Of a stretch of 64,000 nucleotides of DNA, positions 17,046-25,812 are shown one piece after another. Position numbers and translations under genes: made by a program. The notes below the pieces were generated by a model. That model had not been told where the DNA came from and searched no databases. It saw nothing but the letters and a program-made list of their open reading frames with translations. Each line of letters opens with the position of its first letter. Within the stretch, counting starts at the first letter, position 1. This DNA comes from Umezawaea sp049997955 (lineage in GTDB: Bacteria; Actinomycetota; Actinomycetes; Mycobacteriales; Pseudonocardiaceae): NCBI GenBank assembly GCA_049997955.1, contig JAEBDY010000024.1, forward strand, positions 33,296 to 97,295. The letters run 5' to 3'.

Positions 17046-18655
17046 GAACCGTCCTCCTGGATGGCCTCGACCAGCTGCGCCAACCCGGCGACGCGGTCGG
17101 TCAGGTGCAGTCGCAGCACCGGTCGGCGGCTCGCCAGCACCTGGCCGTCGCCCAGGGCCTGGGCGAGCTGCAGGACGCTGAGCGAGTACGGCCGGTCCGG
17201 GACCTCGATGTCCACTTCGGACGCACCGGTGATCTGCAGGAAGACGCCGTTCTGGTGTCCGCCCTTGTGGTACTGGCCGGTGGAGTGCAGGAACCGCGGG
17301 CCCCAGCCGAACGTGGTCTGGAGGTGGGACTTGCGGGCGATCTCGGGGCGCAGCAACGCGAACGACGCGTCGTCGAGCCGGTCGAGGTACGCCTGCACCG
17401 ACACGTAGCCGTGGTCGGGCGCGGCGGCGACGAGCGCCGTGAGCGCGTCCGCGACGGTCTTCACGTCCGCGGGCAGCCAGCCCTCGCTCGGGTAGACCTC
17501 GACCGGGCCGTCCACGAACGCGGGCACGACCGGGTCGGAGGCCGGGGCGTCCAGGAGGGACCGCGCGGCGTTCTTCGCGGCCTCCACGTCCGGCTGGTCG
17601 AACGGGTTGATGGCGAGTACCCGGCCGACGATCGCGGTCGCGTACTCCCACAGCAGGAACTGCGCGCCGAGCGAGCCCTCCACGGCCACCGACGACGACC
17701 CGGTGGCCGGGCCGATCACGACGGTCGTGGCGTCGGACCGCGCGTCGACGAAGCCGGGCGCGCCCGGACCCTCGACCGCGACCGGCAGCAGGCCGGTGCC
17801 GTTCTTGCCGGTGGACTCGGCGATCAGCTGCTCCGCCCAGTCGGCGAAGCCCTTGATGCCCGAGCCGCTGTCGGCGAAGACGACCTTCTCGGCGCCGTGC
17901 GCGTGCGCGGCGGCGAACGTGGCCGCGAGCACGATGGCGGGGTTGTCGGGGGAGTCCGCCGCCAGGACCTCGGCCGCGTCGGCGGCCTGGTCGAGCAGCC
18001 CGCCGATGTCCGCACCGGCCAGACCGGACGGCACGAGGCCGAACGCGGTCAGCGCCGAGTAGCGGCCGCCGACGTTCGGGTCGGCCAGGAACACCTTGCG
18101 GTAGCCCAGTTCGCCCGAGAGGGACTCGAACGGCGAGCCGGGGTCGGTCACCACGACGATCCGCGACGCGGCGTCGATGCCCGCGTCGGCGAACGCCTTG
18201 GCGAAGATCCGCCGGTGGCTGTCCGTCTCGACGGTGCCGCCGGACTTCGACGACACCACGATCACGGTGCGCTGGAGGTCGCCCGCGAGCGCGTCGGCCA
18301 CCTGCGCCGGGTCCGTGGTGTCCAGCACGACGAGCGGGACGCCCGCCGTGCCGGTGATCACCTCGGGGGCCAGCGAGGAGCCGCCCATGCCCGCGAGCAC
18401 GACCCGGTCGACGCCCTCGGCGTGCAGTTCGCCGCGCAGCGCGACGATCTCGTCCACCAGTGGGCGGGACGTCTCGTGCAGCGTCGTCCACGACAGCCGG
18501 ACGGCCGACTCGGACTCGGCCTCCGGACCCCACAGCGTGGCGTCCCCGGCGGTGAGCTTGCTGGCCACGGCGTCGGCGACGAGGTCGCCGACGATCGTGT
18601 CGACCTGGTCCTGGTTGGGCGTGCGAACGATCTCCACGGAGATCACGTCGGTCAT
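17042..18655 (-). CDS. pgi: Glucose-6-phosphate isomerase
   Basis: This 537-residue enzyme interconverts glucose 6-phosphate and fructose 6-phosphate. The sugar-phosphate-binding GMGGSSLAPEV and SSKSGGTVETDS motifs and the C-terminal TGQYHKGGHQNG block identify it as the short actinobacterial Pgi seen in the Streptomyces pentose-phosphate cluster. The N-terminus is shorter and less conserved than in E. coli Pgi. The gap to tal is only 8 nt. Pgi inside this operon connects glycolysis with the pentose phosphate pathway. Confidence 0.94.
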   Translation of the reverse strand: MTDVISVEIVRTPNQDQVDTIVGDLVADAVASKLTAGDATLWGPEAESESAVRLSWTTLHETSRPLVDEIVALRGELHAEGVDRVVLAGMGGSSLAPEVITGTAGVPLVVLDTTDPAQVADALAGDLQRTVIVVSSKSGGTVETDSHRRIFAKAFADAGIDAASRIVVVTDPGSPFESLSGELGYRKVFLADPNVGGRYSALTAFGLVPSGLAGADIGGLLDQAADAAEVLAADSPDNPAIVLAATFAAAHAHGAEKVVFADSGSGIKGFADWAEQLIAESTGKNGTGLLPVAVEGPGAPGFVDARSDATTVVIGPATGSSSVAVEGSLGAQFLLWEYATAIVGRVLAINPFDQPDVEAAKNAARSLLDAPASDPVVPAFVDGPVEVYPSEGWLPADVKTVADALTALVAAAPDHGYVSVQAYLDRLDDASFALLRPEIARKSHLQTTFGWGPRFLHSTGQYHKGGHQNGVFLQITGASEVDIEVPDRPYSLSVLQLAQALGDGQVLASRRPVLRLHLTDRVAGLAQLVEAIQEDGS

Positions 18656-18663
18656 GTGGAGGT

Positions 18664-19776
18664 TCAGCCCTTCGCCTTGTCGAGCTGGCCGGTCACGGTC
18701 TCCAGCAGCTCTTCCCAGGACTTCTCGAACTTCTCGACGCCCTCGGTCTCCAGCGTGATGAACACGTCGTCGATGTCGACGCCCGCCTGCGCCAGCGAGT
18801 CGAAGACCTCCTGGGCCTCGTCAGCGCCACCGGTGACGGTGTCGCCGACGATGTTGCCGTGGTCGGCGACCGCGTCGAGGGTCTTCTCCGGCATGGTGTT
18901 GACGACGTTCTCGACCACGAGCTCGTCCACGTACCGGGTGTCCGGGAAGGACGGGTCCTTTACGCCGGTCGACGCCCACAGTGGACGCTGCGCCCGAGCG
19001 CCCGCGGCGGTGAGGGCTTCCCAGCGGTCGCCCGCGAAGACCTCCTCGAACGCCGCGTAGGCGAGGCGGGCGTTGGCGATGGCGGCCTGGCCGCGCAGCG
19101 CCTGCGCCTCGGGGGTGCCGAGCTTCTCGATGCGCTTGTCGATCTCGGTGTCCACGCGGGACACGAAGAACGAGGCGACCGAGTGGATGGTCGACAGGTC
19201 GTGGCCGTTGGCCTTGGCCTGCTCCAGGCCCGCGATGAACGCGTCCATCACGAGGCGGTAGCGCTCGGTGGAGAAGATCAGCGTCACGTTCACGCTGATG
19301 CCCTCGGCGATCACCTTGGTGATGGCCGGGATGCCCTCGAGGGAGGCGGGGATCTTCACCATCAGGTTGGGGCGGTCGACCGTCTTCCACAGGTCGAGCG
19401 CCTCGGCGATCGTGGCGTCGGTGTCACCGGCGAGCCGGGGATCGACCTCCAGGGACACGCGGCCGTCGACGCCGTCCGTCGACGCGTACACGTCGCGGAA
19501 CAGGTCGCACGCGGTGCGCACGTCGGTGGTGGTGATCTCCTTGACGGTGGCCTCGGTGCTCGCGCCGCGCGCGGCCAGCTCCCGGACCTGCTCGTCGTAG
19601 GACTCGCCCTTCGCGAGGGCGCTCGCGAAGATCGTCGGGTTCGTGGTCACGCCGACCACGTTCTTGGTCGCGATGAGCTCGGCGAGGTTGCCGGTCTTCA
19701 GCCGCTCGCGCGAGAGGTCGTCGAGCCAGATGGAGACGCCCGCTTCGCTGAGCGCGGTCAGGTTGGGGTTGCTCAC
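18664..19776 (-). CDS. tal: Transaldolase
   Basis: This 370-residue protein transfers a dihydroxyacetone unit between sugar phosphates. SIWLDDLSRERL, VVGVTTNPTIFASAL and the Schiff-base lysine segment PNLMVKIPAS are present, as is VASFFVSRVDTEID. It starts at GTG 19776, which overlaps the tkt stop. The length matches the actinobacterial transaldolases that follow transketolase. Confidence 0.97.
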   Translation of the reverse strand: MSNPNLTALSEAGVSIWLDDLSRERLKTGNLAELIATKNVVGVTTNPTIFASALAKGESYDEQVRELAARGASTEATVKEITTTDVRTACDLFRDVYASTDGVDGRVSLEVDPRLAGDTDATIAEALDLWKTVDRPNLMVKIPASLEGIPAITKVIAEGISVNVTLIFSTERYRLVMDAFIAGLEQAKANGHDLSTIHSVASFFVSRVDTEIDKRIEKLGTPEAQALRGQAAIANARLAYAAFEEVFAGDRWEALTAAGARAQRPLWASTGVKDPSFPDTRYVDELVVENVVNTMPEKTLDAVADHGNIVGDTVTGGADEAQEVFDSLAQAGVDIDDVFITLETEGVEKFEKSWEELLETVTGQLDKAKG

Positions 19777-21869
19777 TTGTTCTCCTCCAGGTGTTGCAGC
19801 GAGGTGTGAGCCGCCGCAACGACGTTCTCGGTGGTGAAACCGAATTCCTTGAACAACGTCTGGTAGTCGGCGGAAGCGCCGAAGTGCTCGATCGAGACGA
19901 TCTCGCCCGCGTCGCCGACGTAGCGGTACCAGGACTGGGCGATGCCCGCCTCGACCGCGACCCGCGCCTTGACCGAGGGCGGGATGACACCGTCCCGGTA
20001 GGACTTGTCCTGCGCCTCGAACCACTCGACGCACGGCATGGACACCACGCGGGTGGGAACGCCCTCGGCCTCCAGGACCTTGGCCGCCTCCACGGCGATC
20101 TGCAGCTCGGAGCCCGTGCCGATCAGCACGACCTTCGGGGTGCCGCCGGACGCCTCGACCAGCACGTACCCGCCCTTGGACACGCCCTCGTACGAGGTGC
20201 CCTCCAGGGTCGGCACGTTCTGCCGGGTCAGCGCCAGGCCCGCCGGGGCGGCGTTCTCCAGGATCGTGCGCCACGCGTGCGCGGTCTCGTTCGCGTCGCC
20301 GGGGCGGACCACGGCCAGGCCGGGGATCGCGCGCAGCGCCGACAGCTGCTCGATCGGCTGGTGCGTCGGGCCGTCCTCGCCGAGACCGATGGAGTCGTGC
20401 GTCCACACGTAGGTGACCGACGCCTCCATGATCGCCGCGAGCCGCACGGCCGGGCGCATGTAGTCGGAGAACACCATGAACGTGCCGCCGTACGGGCGGG
20501 TCGGCCCGTGCAGCGCGATGCCGTTGAGGATCGAGCCCATGGCGTGCTCGCGGACACCGAAGTGCAGCGTGCGGCCGTAGGGGTCGGTCTTCCACATCTC
20601 GGTGGAGATGCTCGACGGGCCGAAGGACTTCTCGCCCTTGATCGACGTCAGGTTGCTCTCGGCGAGGTCGGCGGAACCGCCCCACAGCTCGGGCAGCACA
20701 CCGGCGACCGCGTTGATGACCTCACCGGAGGCCTTGCGGGTCGAGGTGCCCTTCGCGTCGACCGGGTAGGTCGGCAGCGAGTCGGTCCAGCCCTCGGGCA
20801 GCTTCTTGGTGACGAGCCGGTCCAGCAGCGCCTTGCGCTCCGGGTTGGCCTCCGCCCACGCGTCGAAGCCCTTCTGCCACTCCGCCTTGGCGTGCTCGCC
20901 GCGCTTGCCGACCTCGCGGGCGTGCGCCAGGACCTCGTCGGAGACCTCGAACGTCTGCTCCGGGTCGAAGCCCAGCGCGACCTTGACGGCCTTGACCTCC
21001 TCGTCGCCCAGCGCCGCGCCGTGCGCCGCGCCGGTGTTCATCTTCTTCGGCGACGGGTAGCCGATGATCGTGCGCAGCAGGATGAACGACGGCCGGTCCG
21101 ACTCGGCCTTGGCGGCCTTCAGCGCCGCTTCGAGCGCGGTGACGTTCTCGCCGCCCTCGACGACCTGCACGTGCCAGCCGTACGACTCGTAGCGCTTCGC
21201 CGTGTCCTCGCCGAGCGCGATCGCGGTGTCGTCCTCGATGGAGATCTTGTTGTCGTCGTAGACGACGGTCAGGTTGCCCAGCTGCTGGGTGCCCGCGAGC
21301 GAGGACGCCTCGGACGTCACGCCCTCCTCGATGTCGCCGTCGGAGGCGATCACGAAGATGTCGTGGTCGAACGGGCTCTCGCCGGGCGCGGAGTCCGGGT
21401 CGAACAGGCCGCGCTCGCGGCGGGCCGCCATCGCCATGCCCACGGCGGACGCGAGACCCTGGCCCAGCGGGCCGGTGGTGATCTCGACGCCGTTGGTGTG
21501 GCGGTACTCGGGGTGGCCGGGGGTCTTGGAACCCCACGTGCGCAACGCCTTCAGGTCGTCCAGCTCCAGGCCGTACCCGGCGAGGAACAGCTGGATGTAC
21601 AGCGTCAGGCTGGAATGGCCCGCCGACAGCACGAAGCGGTCGCGGCCGATCCAGTCGGCGTCCGCGGGGTCGTGCCGCATGACGCGCTGGAACAGGGTGT
21701 ACGCGAGGGGGGCAAGGCTCATCGCCGTGCCGGGGTGGCCGTTGCCGACCTTCTGCACGGCGTCGGCCGCGAGGACGCGCACCGTGTCCACCGCTCGCTT
21801 GTCCAGCTCGGTCCAGTCATCGGGCAGATGGGCCTCGGTCAACCGGGTGATGTCGTCGCTCACGGACAC
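19773..21869 (-). CDS. tkt: Transketolase
   Basis: This protein of about 698 residues depends on thiamine diphosphate. GNGHPGTAMSLAPLAYTLF, the cofactor/Mg segment ASDGDIEEGVTSEASSLAG ending in DDNKISIEDD, and the transketolase signature YVWTHDSIGLGEDGPTHQP identify it. Three in-frame GTG codons (21875, 21869, 21863) sit next to each other. I chose the middle one, which has GGAG about 8 nt upstream. It is the first gene of the pentose-phosphate operon, divergent from ctaB. Confidence 0.97.
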   Translation of the reverse strand: MSVSDDITRLTEAHLPDDWTELDKRAVDTVRVLAADAVQKVGNGHPGTAMSLAPLAYTLFQRVMRHDPADADWIGRDRFVLSAGHSSLTLYIQLFLAGYGLELDDLKALRTWGSKTPGHPEYRHTNGVEITTGPLGQGLASAVGMAMAARRERGLFDPDSAPGESPFDHDIFVIASDGDIEEGVTSEASSLAGTQQLGNLTVVYDDNKISIEDDTAIALGEDTAKRYESYGWHVQVVEGGENVTALEAALKAAKAESDRPSFILLRTIIGYPSPKKMNTGAAHGAALGDEEVKAVKVALGFDPEQTFEVSDEVLAHAREVGKRGEHAKAEWQKGFDAWAEANPERKALLDRLVTKKLPEGWTDSLPTYPVDAKGTSTRKASGEVINAVAGVLPELWGGSADLAESNLTSIKGEKSFGPSSISTEMWKTDPYGRTLHFGVREHAMGSILNGIALHGPTRPYGGTFMVFSDYMRPAVRLAAIMEASVTYVWTHDSIGLGEDGPTHQPIEQLSALRAIPGLAVVRPGDANETAHAWRTILENAAPAGLALTRQNVPTLEGTSYEGVSKGGYVLVEASGGTPKVVLIGTGSELQIAVEAAKVLEAEGVPTRVVSMPCVEWFEAQDKSYRDGVIPPSVKARVAVEAGIAQSWYRYVGDAGEIVSIEHFGASADYQTLFKEFGFTTENVVAAAHTSLQHLEENK

Positions 21870-22154
21870 GGACACAGCTCCACTCTCACGTTGGCGGAAA
21901 CGGCCTTCTCCATCGGTACAGTCGGCTCGTCCCCGCGGGTTCCCTCGTCCTCCTCCCAGCCTAGTCCCGAGGGTCCGCGCGTGTGATCTGAGCGCGAAAC
22001 GACACGACTGTGTGTGTCGGCACAAGGGCATACGGGGCGGCGGCGTGTTCTGTTCAGGACCAAGGTCCCGAGGGGCCCGCCACCCGGCCGGGTGGCGCCA
22101 GTCGCTCGCGGTTACGATTCCGGCATCCCCGACCTGGTAGAGGAGCGCGCCGCG

Positions 22155-23078
22155 ATGAGTGCCGCCACCGAGGCCCCGACGCGGTCGCCCCGACAGGTCG
22201 TCGGCGCCTACGTGGCGTTGACGAAGCCCCGCGTCATCGAACTGCTGCTGATCACCACCATCCCGGCGATGCTGCTCGCCGCGCGCGGCGTCCCGCCGCT
22301 GTGGCTGATCGCCTGCACGCTGACCGGCGGCACCCTCGCGGCGGGCAGCGCGAACGCGCTGAACTGCTACGTGGACGCCGACATCGACTCGGTGATGAAG
22401 CGGACCACGGCCCGGCCGCTGGCCCAGCAGACCATCCCGCCCCGCAACGCCCTGGTCTTCGGCGTGGTGCTCGGCGTGCTGTCGTTCGCGTTCCTGTGGA
22501 TCACGACGAACCTGATGTCCGCCGTGTTCGCCGTCGCGACGATCCTCTTCTACATCTTCGTCTACACGCTGGTGCTCAAGCGGCGCACGTCGCAGAACGT
22601 CATCTGGGGCGGCATGGCGGGCTGCATGCCGGTGATCATCGGCTGGTCCGCCGTCACCGGCACCGTCGCCTGGCCCGCGCTCGTCATGTTCGGCGTCATC
22701 TTCTTCTGGACGCCGCCGCACACCTGGGCGCTCGCGATGAAGTTCAAGGAGGACTACGCGCGAGCGGGCGTCCCCATGCTCCCGGTGGTGGCGACGGCCC
22801 AGCAGGTGACCCGGCAGATCGTCATCTACTCCTGGATCACCGTCGTCTGCACCCTGCTGCTGGCCCCGGTCACCAGCTGGATCTACGTCTCCGTGGCCGC
22901 CGTGTCCGGCGTCTGGTTCGCCGTCTTCGCCCACAAGCTGCACAACGTGGTCCGCAAGGGCGGCTCGACCAACACGATGAAGTTCTTCCACCTGTCGAAC
23001 CTGTACCTGATGCTGGTCTTCTGCGGCCTCGCCGTCGACGCCGTCGTCGGCCTCCCCGTGCTCGGGTGGCCGTTCTGA
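22155..23078 (+). CDS. ctaB: Protoheme IX farnesyltransferase (heme O synthase)
   Basis: This 307-residue UbiA-family membrane prenyltransferase converts heme B to heme O. It has about eight hydrophobic helices, the Mg/diphosphate motif NCYVDADID (NxxxDxxxD) and a second Asp-rich loop (AMKFKEDY). The ATG start at 22155 follows GAGGAG. ctaA, the next enzyme in heme A synthesis, lies 17 kb downstream beyond an insertion. The upstream 285 bp holds the divergent promoters with tkt, without a clear hexamer pair. Confidence 0.96.
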   Translation: MSAATEAPTRSPRQVVGAYVALTKPRVIELLLITTIPAMLLAARGVPPLWLIACTLTGGTLAAGSANALNCYVDADIDSVMKRTTARPLAQQTIPPRNALVFGVVLGVLSFAFLWITTNLMSAVFAVATILFYIFVYTLVLKRRTSQNVIWGGMAGCMPVIIGWSAVTGTVAWPALVMFGVIFFWTPPHTWALAMKFKEDYARAGVPMLPVVATAQQVTRQIVIYSWITVVCTLLLAPVTSWIYVSVAAVSGVWFAVFAHKLHNVVRKGGSTNTMKFFHLSNLYLMLVFCGLAVDAVVGLPVLGWPF

Positions 23079-23091
23079 CCCCTGCGGGGGA

Positions 23092-23934
23092 CTACGGGGC
23101 GGCGAACTCGTCGCGGGCGACGGACAGCGCCGTCCCGCGGTGCGAGTCGTGCTCCTCCAGGCGTGCCACCAGCGAAGCGCGGACGTCCTGGTAGGTGTCC
23201 GGCCCGAGCGGCAGCCGCAGCGGGACCGCCCCGCTCTCGACGAGGTCCACCAGCGCTCCTGCGATCTTCTCCGGGTCGTTGACCAGCGGGAAAGATCCGT
23301 CGGCAAGGGCGCGTCTGGTGTCCCCGGCCGGTCCGGCGTCGTACTCGGGCATGATCGGCGCAGTGGCGAGCGCGGCTCCGAACCCGGTCGCCGCCGCCCC
23401 CGGCTCGACGATCGTCAGGCCGATGCCGAACGGCGCGATCTCCTGGGCGACGGTCTGGCAGAAGCCCTCGACGCCCCACTTCGACGCGTGGTAGAAGCCG
23501 AAGTTCGGGTACGTCGTCTGCCCGCCCGCCGTGGAGATCTGCAGGATGTGCCCGTGACCCTGCGCGCGCAGGTGCGGCAGCGCGGCCCGGATGACGGAGA
23601 TCGATCCGATCAGGTTGGTGTCGACCACCTGCCGGATCTGCTCGTCGGAGGCTTCCTCCACCGCGGCGAACACCGCGTACCCGGCGTTGTTGACGACGAC
23701 GTCGATCGTGCCGAGCGCGGCGAACGCCGCGTCCAGGACCGCACGCGCCTCGTCGGGGTCGGTCACGTCCAGGCGCTCGACCCACAGCCGGTCGCCGTGC
23801 TCCGCGCGCAGGTCGTCGAGCACCTCGGGGCGTCGCAGGGTCGCCGCCACGCGGTCGCCGCGCTCCAGCAGCCGCCGGGTGAGCAGCAGGCCGAAGCCCG
23901 ATGACGTGCCGGTGATGAACCAGGTCTTGCTCAT
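23092..23934 (-). CDS. Short-chain dehydrogenase/reductase
   Basis: This 280-residue classical SDR has the NAD(P)-binding TGTSSGFG (8-15), NNAG, the catalytic serine (LQISTAGG) and YHASK active-site motifs. The substrate is unknown. It is divergent from a MerR-family regulator 77 bp away. The shared intergenic region contains a promoter for this gene with the 19-bp spacing typical of MerR targets, so it is probably regulated by that neighbour. It converges with ctaB with only 13 bp between. Confidence 0.9.
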   Translation of the reverse strand: MSKTWFITGTSSGFGLLLTRRLLERGDRVAATLRRPEVLDDLRAEHGDRLWVERLDVTDPDEARAVLDAAFAALGTIDVVVNNAGYAVFAAVEEASDEQIRQVVDTNLIGSISVIRAALPHLRAQGHGHILQISTAGGQTTYPNFGFYHASKWGVEGFCQTVAQEIAPFGIGLTIVEPGAAATGFGAALATAPIMPEYDAGPAGDTRRALADGSFPLVNDPEKIAGALVDLVESGAVPLRLPLGPDTYQDVRASLVARLEEHDSHRGTALSVARDEFAAP

Positions 23935-23962
23935 TGTCTTCCCTTCCTCGTTGCCGTCACCG

Positions 23963-23993
23963 ACGCTACGAGTTAGAGGCGACTCGAAGTCAA
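23963..23993 (-). promoter_or_regulatory. Candidate MerR-type promoter with 19-bp spacer
   Basis: Read on the reverse strand, TTGACT (23993-23988) is separated by 19 bp from TAGCGT (23968-23963). The spacer contains the dyad CGAGT-N8-ACTCG (23969-23986). Long spacers with a central dyad are the hallmark of promoters untwisted by MerR-family activators, and the divergent gene encodes one. Transcription would run into the SDR gene. Confidence 0.5.
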
Positions 23994-24010
23994 CTCCCTA
24001 CAGTGGGGGC

Positions 24011-24451
24011 ATGACCGCTGCCCAGGGGACCGCCGTGCTGACCATCGGCGAAGTCAGCGCACTGACCGGCCTGTCGACGCACACCCTGCGGTTCTACGAG
24101 CAGGAGCGGTTGTTCGTGGAGCCGGTGCGGCGCAATGCCGCGGGCCGCCGCGTCTTCTCCGAGGAGGAGGTCGGCTGGTTGCGCGTCTGCGTCCGGCTCC
24201 GCTCCTCCGGAATGCCCCTGCCCGACATCCGCCGCTACGCCGAACTGGTCCGCGAGGGCTCGGACACCGTGTCCACCCGCCTCGACCTGCTCCGCGACCA
24301 CGAGGCCGCCGTCACCCGCCGGATGGCCGACCTCCAGGACGCCCTCGACGTCATCAAGTTCAAGGTGGCCCTCTACGAGGAGCACCTGGCCGCGGGATCG
24401 GCCGACTTCCTCTGGCGCGACGGTCCCAGCTGCTCACCCGAGGACTCGTAG
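24011..24451 (+). CDS. MerR-family transcriptional regulator
   Basis: This 146-residue protein has an N-terminal winged helix (LTIGEVSALTGLSTHTLRFYEQERL) followed by VRRNAAGRRVFSEEEVGWL and a long dimerisation helix (about 85-130). No cysteines suited to metal sensing are evident in the C-terminus (one Cys is in CSPEDS), so an organic effector is more likely than a metal. The ATG at 24011 follows GGGGG. The divergent SDR is the probable target. Confidence 0.92.
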   Translation: MTAAQGTAVLTIGEVSALTGLSTHTLRFYEQERLFVEPVRRNAAGRRVFSEEEVGWLRVCVRLRSSGMPLPDIRRYAELVREGSDTVSTRLDLLRDHEAAVTRRMADLQDALDVIKFKVALYEEHLAAGSADFLWRDGPSCSPEDS

Positions 24452-24464
24452 ACCGCCCCGCGGC

Positions 24465-25112
24465 TCAGGACACCGCGTCCAGCAGGTCCGCGACGCACGG
24501 GTCGTCGAGGGACTCGACGATGCACTGCCACAGCTCCAGGTTGGCCGTCGCCCACCGGGTGTAGGTGGCCGCGGCCTCGGGGTCGTAGAAGTAGTAGCCG
24601 TCGTCCTGCTTGCCCTGCTGCTCGCCGACGATCTTGTGCGCCAGTTCGCGCAGGGTGATGCCGTTCTCCAGCAGGTACTTGTGCGCGAGCACGACCGGCG
24701 TGACGGGCAGGGCCTTGAACAGGGTGTCCGCATCGGACAGGGCCTGCGCCTCGACGCTGATGTCGCGGTGGCGGGTGCGCATCTCGGCCTCGTCGACGAT
24801 GCGGTCGATCCACTCCGCCGTGCCGAGGTCCACACCGGCCTCGGCGAGGATCTCCTGGCGCAGACCGCTGCCCTCGGCCGCGGACGAGTTGCGCCGCACG
24901 ACGTAGTTGACGTCGTGCACCAGCGCGGCCACGTGCACCACGTCGACCTCGGAGCCGTTGCGCTCGGCGAAGTGGACCGCCTTGTCGCGCACGAAGCTGA
25001 CGTGGTGCCAGCCGTGGAACTGGAGCCGGGGAGCGAGGCGCGTGCACAACTCCCACACGCGCCGCTCCACATCGGTCATGACCTTCGTCGAAAGTGCGCT
25101 TCGCACGCGCAT
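24465..25112 (-). CDS. HD-domain (metal-dependent phosphohydrolase-like) protein
   Basis: This 215-residue protein has His33/His36/His37, the HD pair His66-Asp67 in ALVHDVNY and a downstream Asp (DADTLF, about 127-129), the arrangement of metal-dependent HD hydrolases. Such enzymes cleave phosphate esters, often of nucleotides; the substrate here is unknown. ATG 25112 follows GGGAGGG. It is third in a run with the cupin-like and membrane genes upstream (50-bp gap), so co-transcription is likely. Confidence 0.8.
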   Translation of the reverse strand: MRVRSALSTKVMTDVERRVWELCTRLAPRLQFHGWHHVSFVRDKAVHFAERNGSEVDVVHVAALVHDVNYVVRRNSSAAEGSGLRQEILAEAGVDLGTAEWIDRIVDEAEMRTRHRDISVEAQALSDADTLFKALPVTPVVLAHKYLLENGITLRELAHKIVGEQQGKQDDGYYFYDPEAAATYTRWATANLELWQCIVESLDDPCVADLLDAVS

Positions 25113-25162
25113 CGGAGCCCTCCCATGCCGGGTGGGCCGATGGTAGGTGGCGCTGGTGATCC

Positions 25163-25807
25163 TTAGAGCTGGTTCGTCAGTTCCTCCAACCGCGACTCGA
25201 CCGGCACGTGCCGGTGGCTGGTGCGCGTGTCCGGGTCGTACGAGAGGCTCCACGGGCGGACCGCACGGGACTTGACCAGGAACGTGATGGTGTCGTCGGC
25301 GGCGCGCGGGATGCGGTGGAACTCGTGCGCGAGCATCGTCCCGGACACCCCGGTCGGGCATTCGGTCCGGCGCAGCAGGGTCGCGGACAGGATGGACCGC
25401 TCGTCCGCGTCGAGCCGCGCGGTGTAGCGCTCGTGCAGGTAGCCGCCGGACAGGATGGTCGTGCAGAAGTGGTACCGGTGGTTGTGGACGGAGTCGGCGT
25501 ACCCGTGCCGCCAGTCCCGCTGCGGTTTGTACTCGTGCAGCCAGAACGTGAACGGCTCGGCGGGCTCGTCGCGCAGGCACCAGGCGAAGTGCGTGGTCGT
25601 CTCGCGCGACCGCGTGACGACCCGCAGCTCCTCGCGCGGGTCGAGGGTGAGCAGGTGGTTCCGCACGCCCTCCCGCAACCCCGGTTGGACGGCCCAGGCG
25701 TCGAACGCCGGTCCGATGGTCCACCGGTCGACGGCCGGTGGACCGGCCGCGGTGATCGTGGAGGCGAGGTCGAACAGGCCGGTCGTCCCGGCCAGATCGG
25801 TGGACAC
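25163..25807 (-). CDS. Cupin-like protein of unknown function
   Basis: This 214-residue protein has a histidine pattern typical of a metal-binding cupin barrel: H108-N-H110, H113, H125-E126 and later H161-E162-F-H164. This resembles cysteine-dioxygenase-like or small-molecule dioxygenase cupins, but I cannot assign a substrate. The GTG start (25807) lies 9 nt after GGGAG, with a 5-bp gap to the upstream membrane-protein gene, so translation is probably coupled. Confidence 0.55.
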   Translation of the reverse strand: MSTDLAGTTGLFDLASTITAAGPPAVDRWTIGPAFDAWAVQPGLREGVRNHLLTLDPREELRVVTRSRETTTHFAWCLRDEPAEPFTFWLHEYKPQRDWRHGYADSVHNHRYHFCTTILSGGYLHERYTARLDADERSILSATLLRRTECPTGVSGTMLAHEFHRIPRAADDTITFLVKSRAVRPWSLSYDPDTRTSHRHVPVESRLEELTNQL

Positions 25808-25812
25808 GGCTA

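Noticed and set aside
19773..23306. A 1177-codon reverse-strand frame running upstream of transketolase across ctaB
   Set aside because: Only the part up to about 21875 has transketolase features. The rest is antisense to the clear ctaB gene and is a high-GC artefact.
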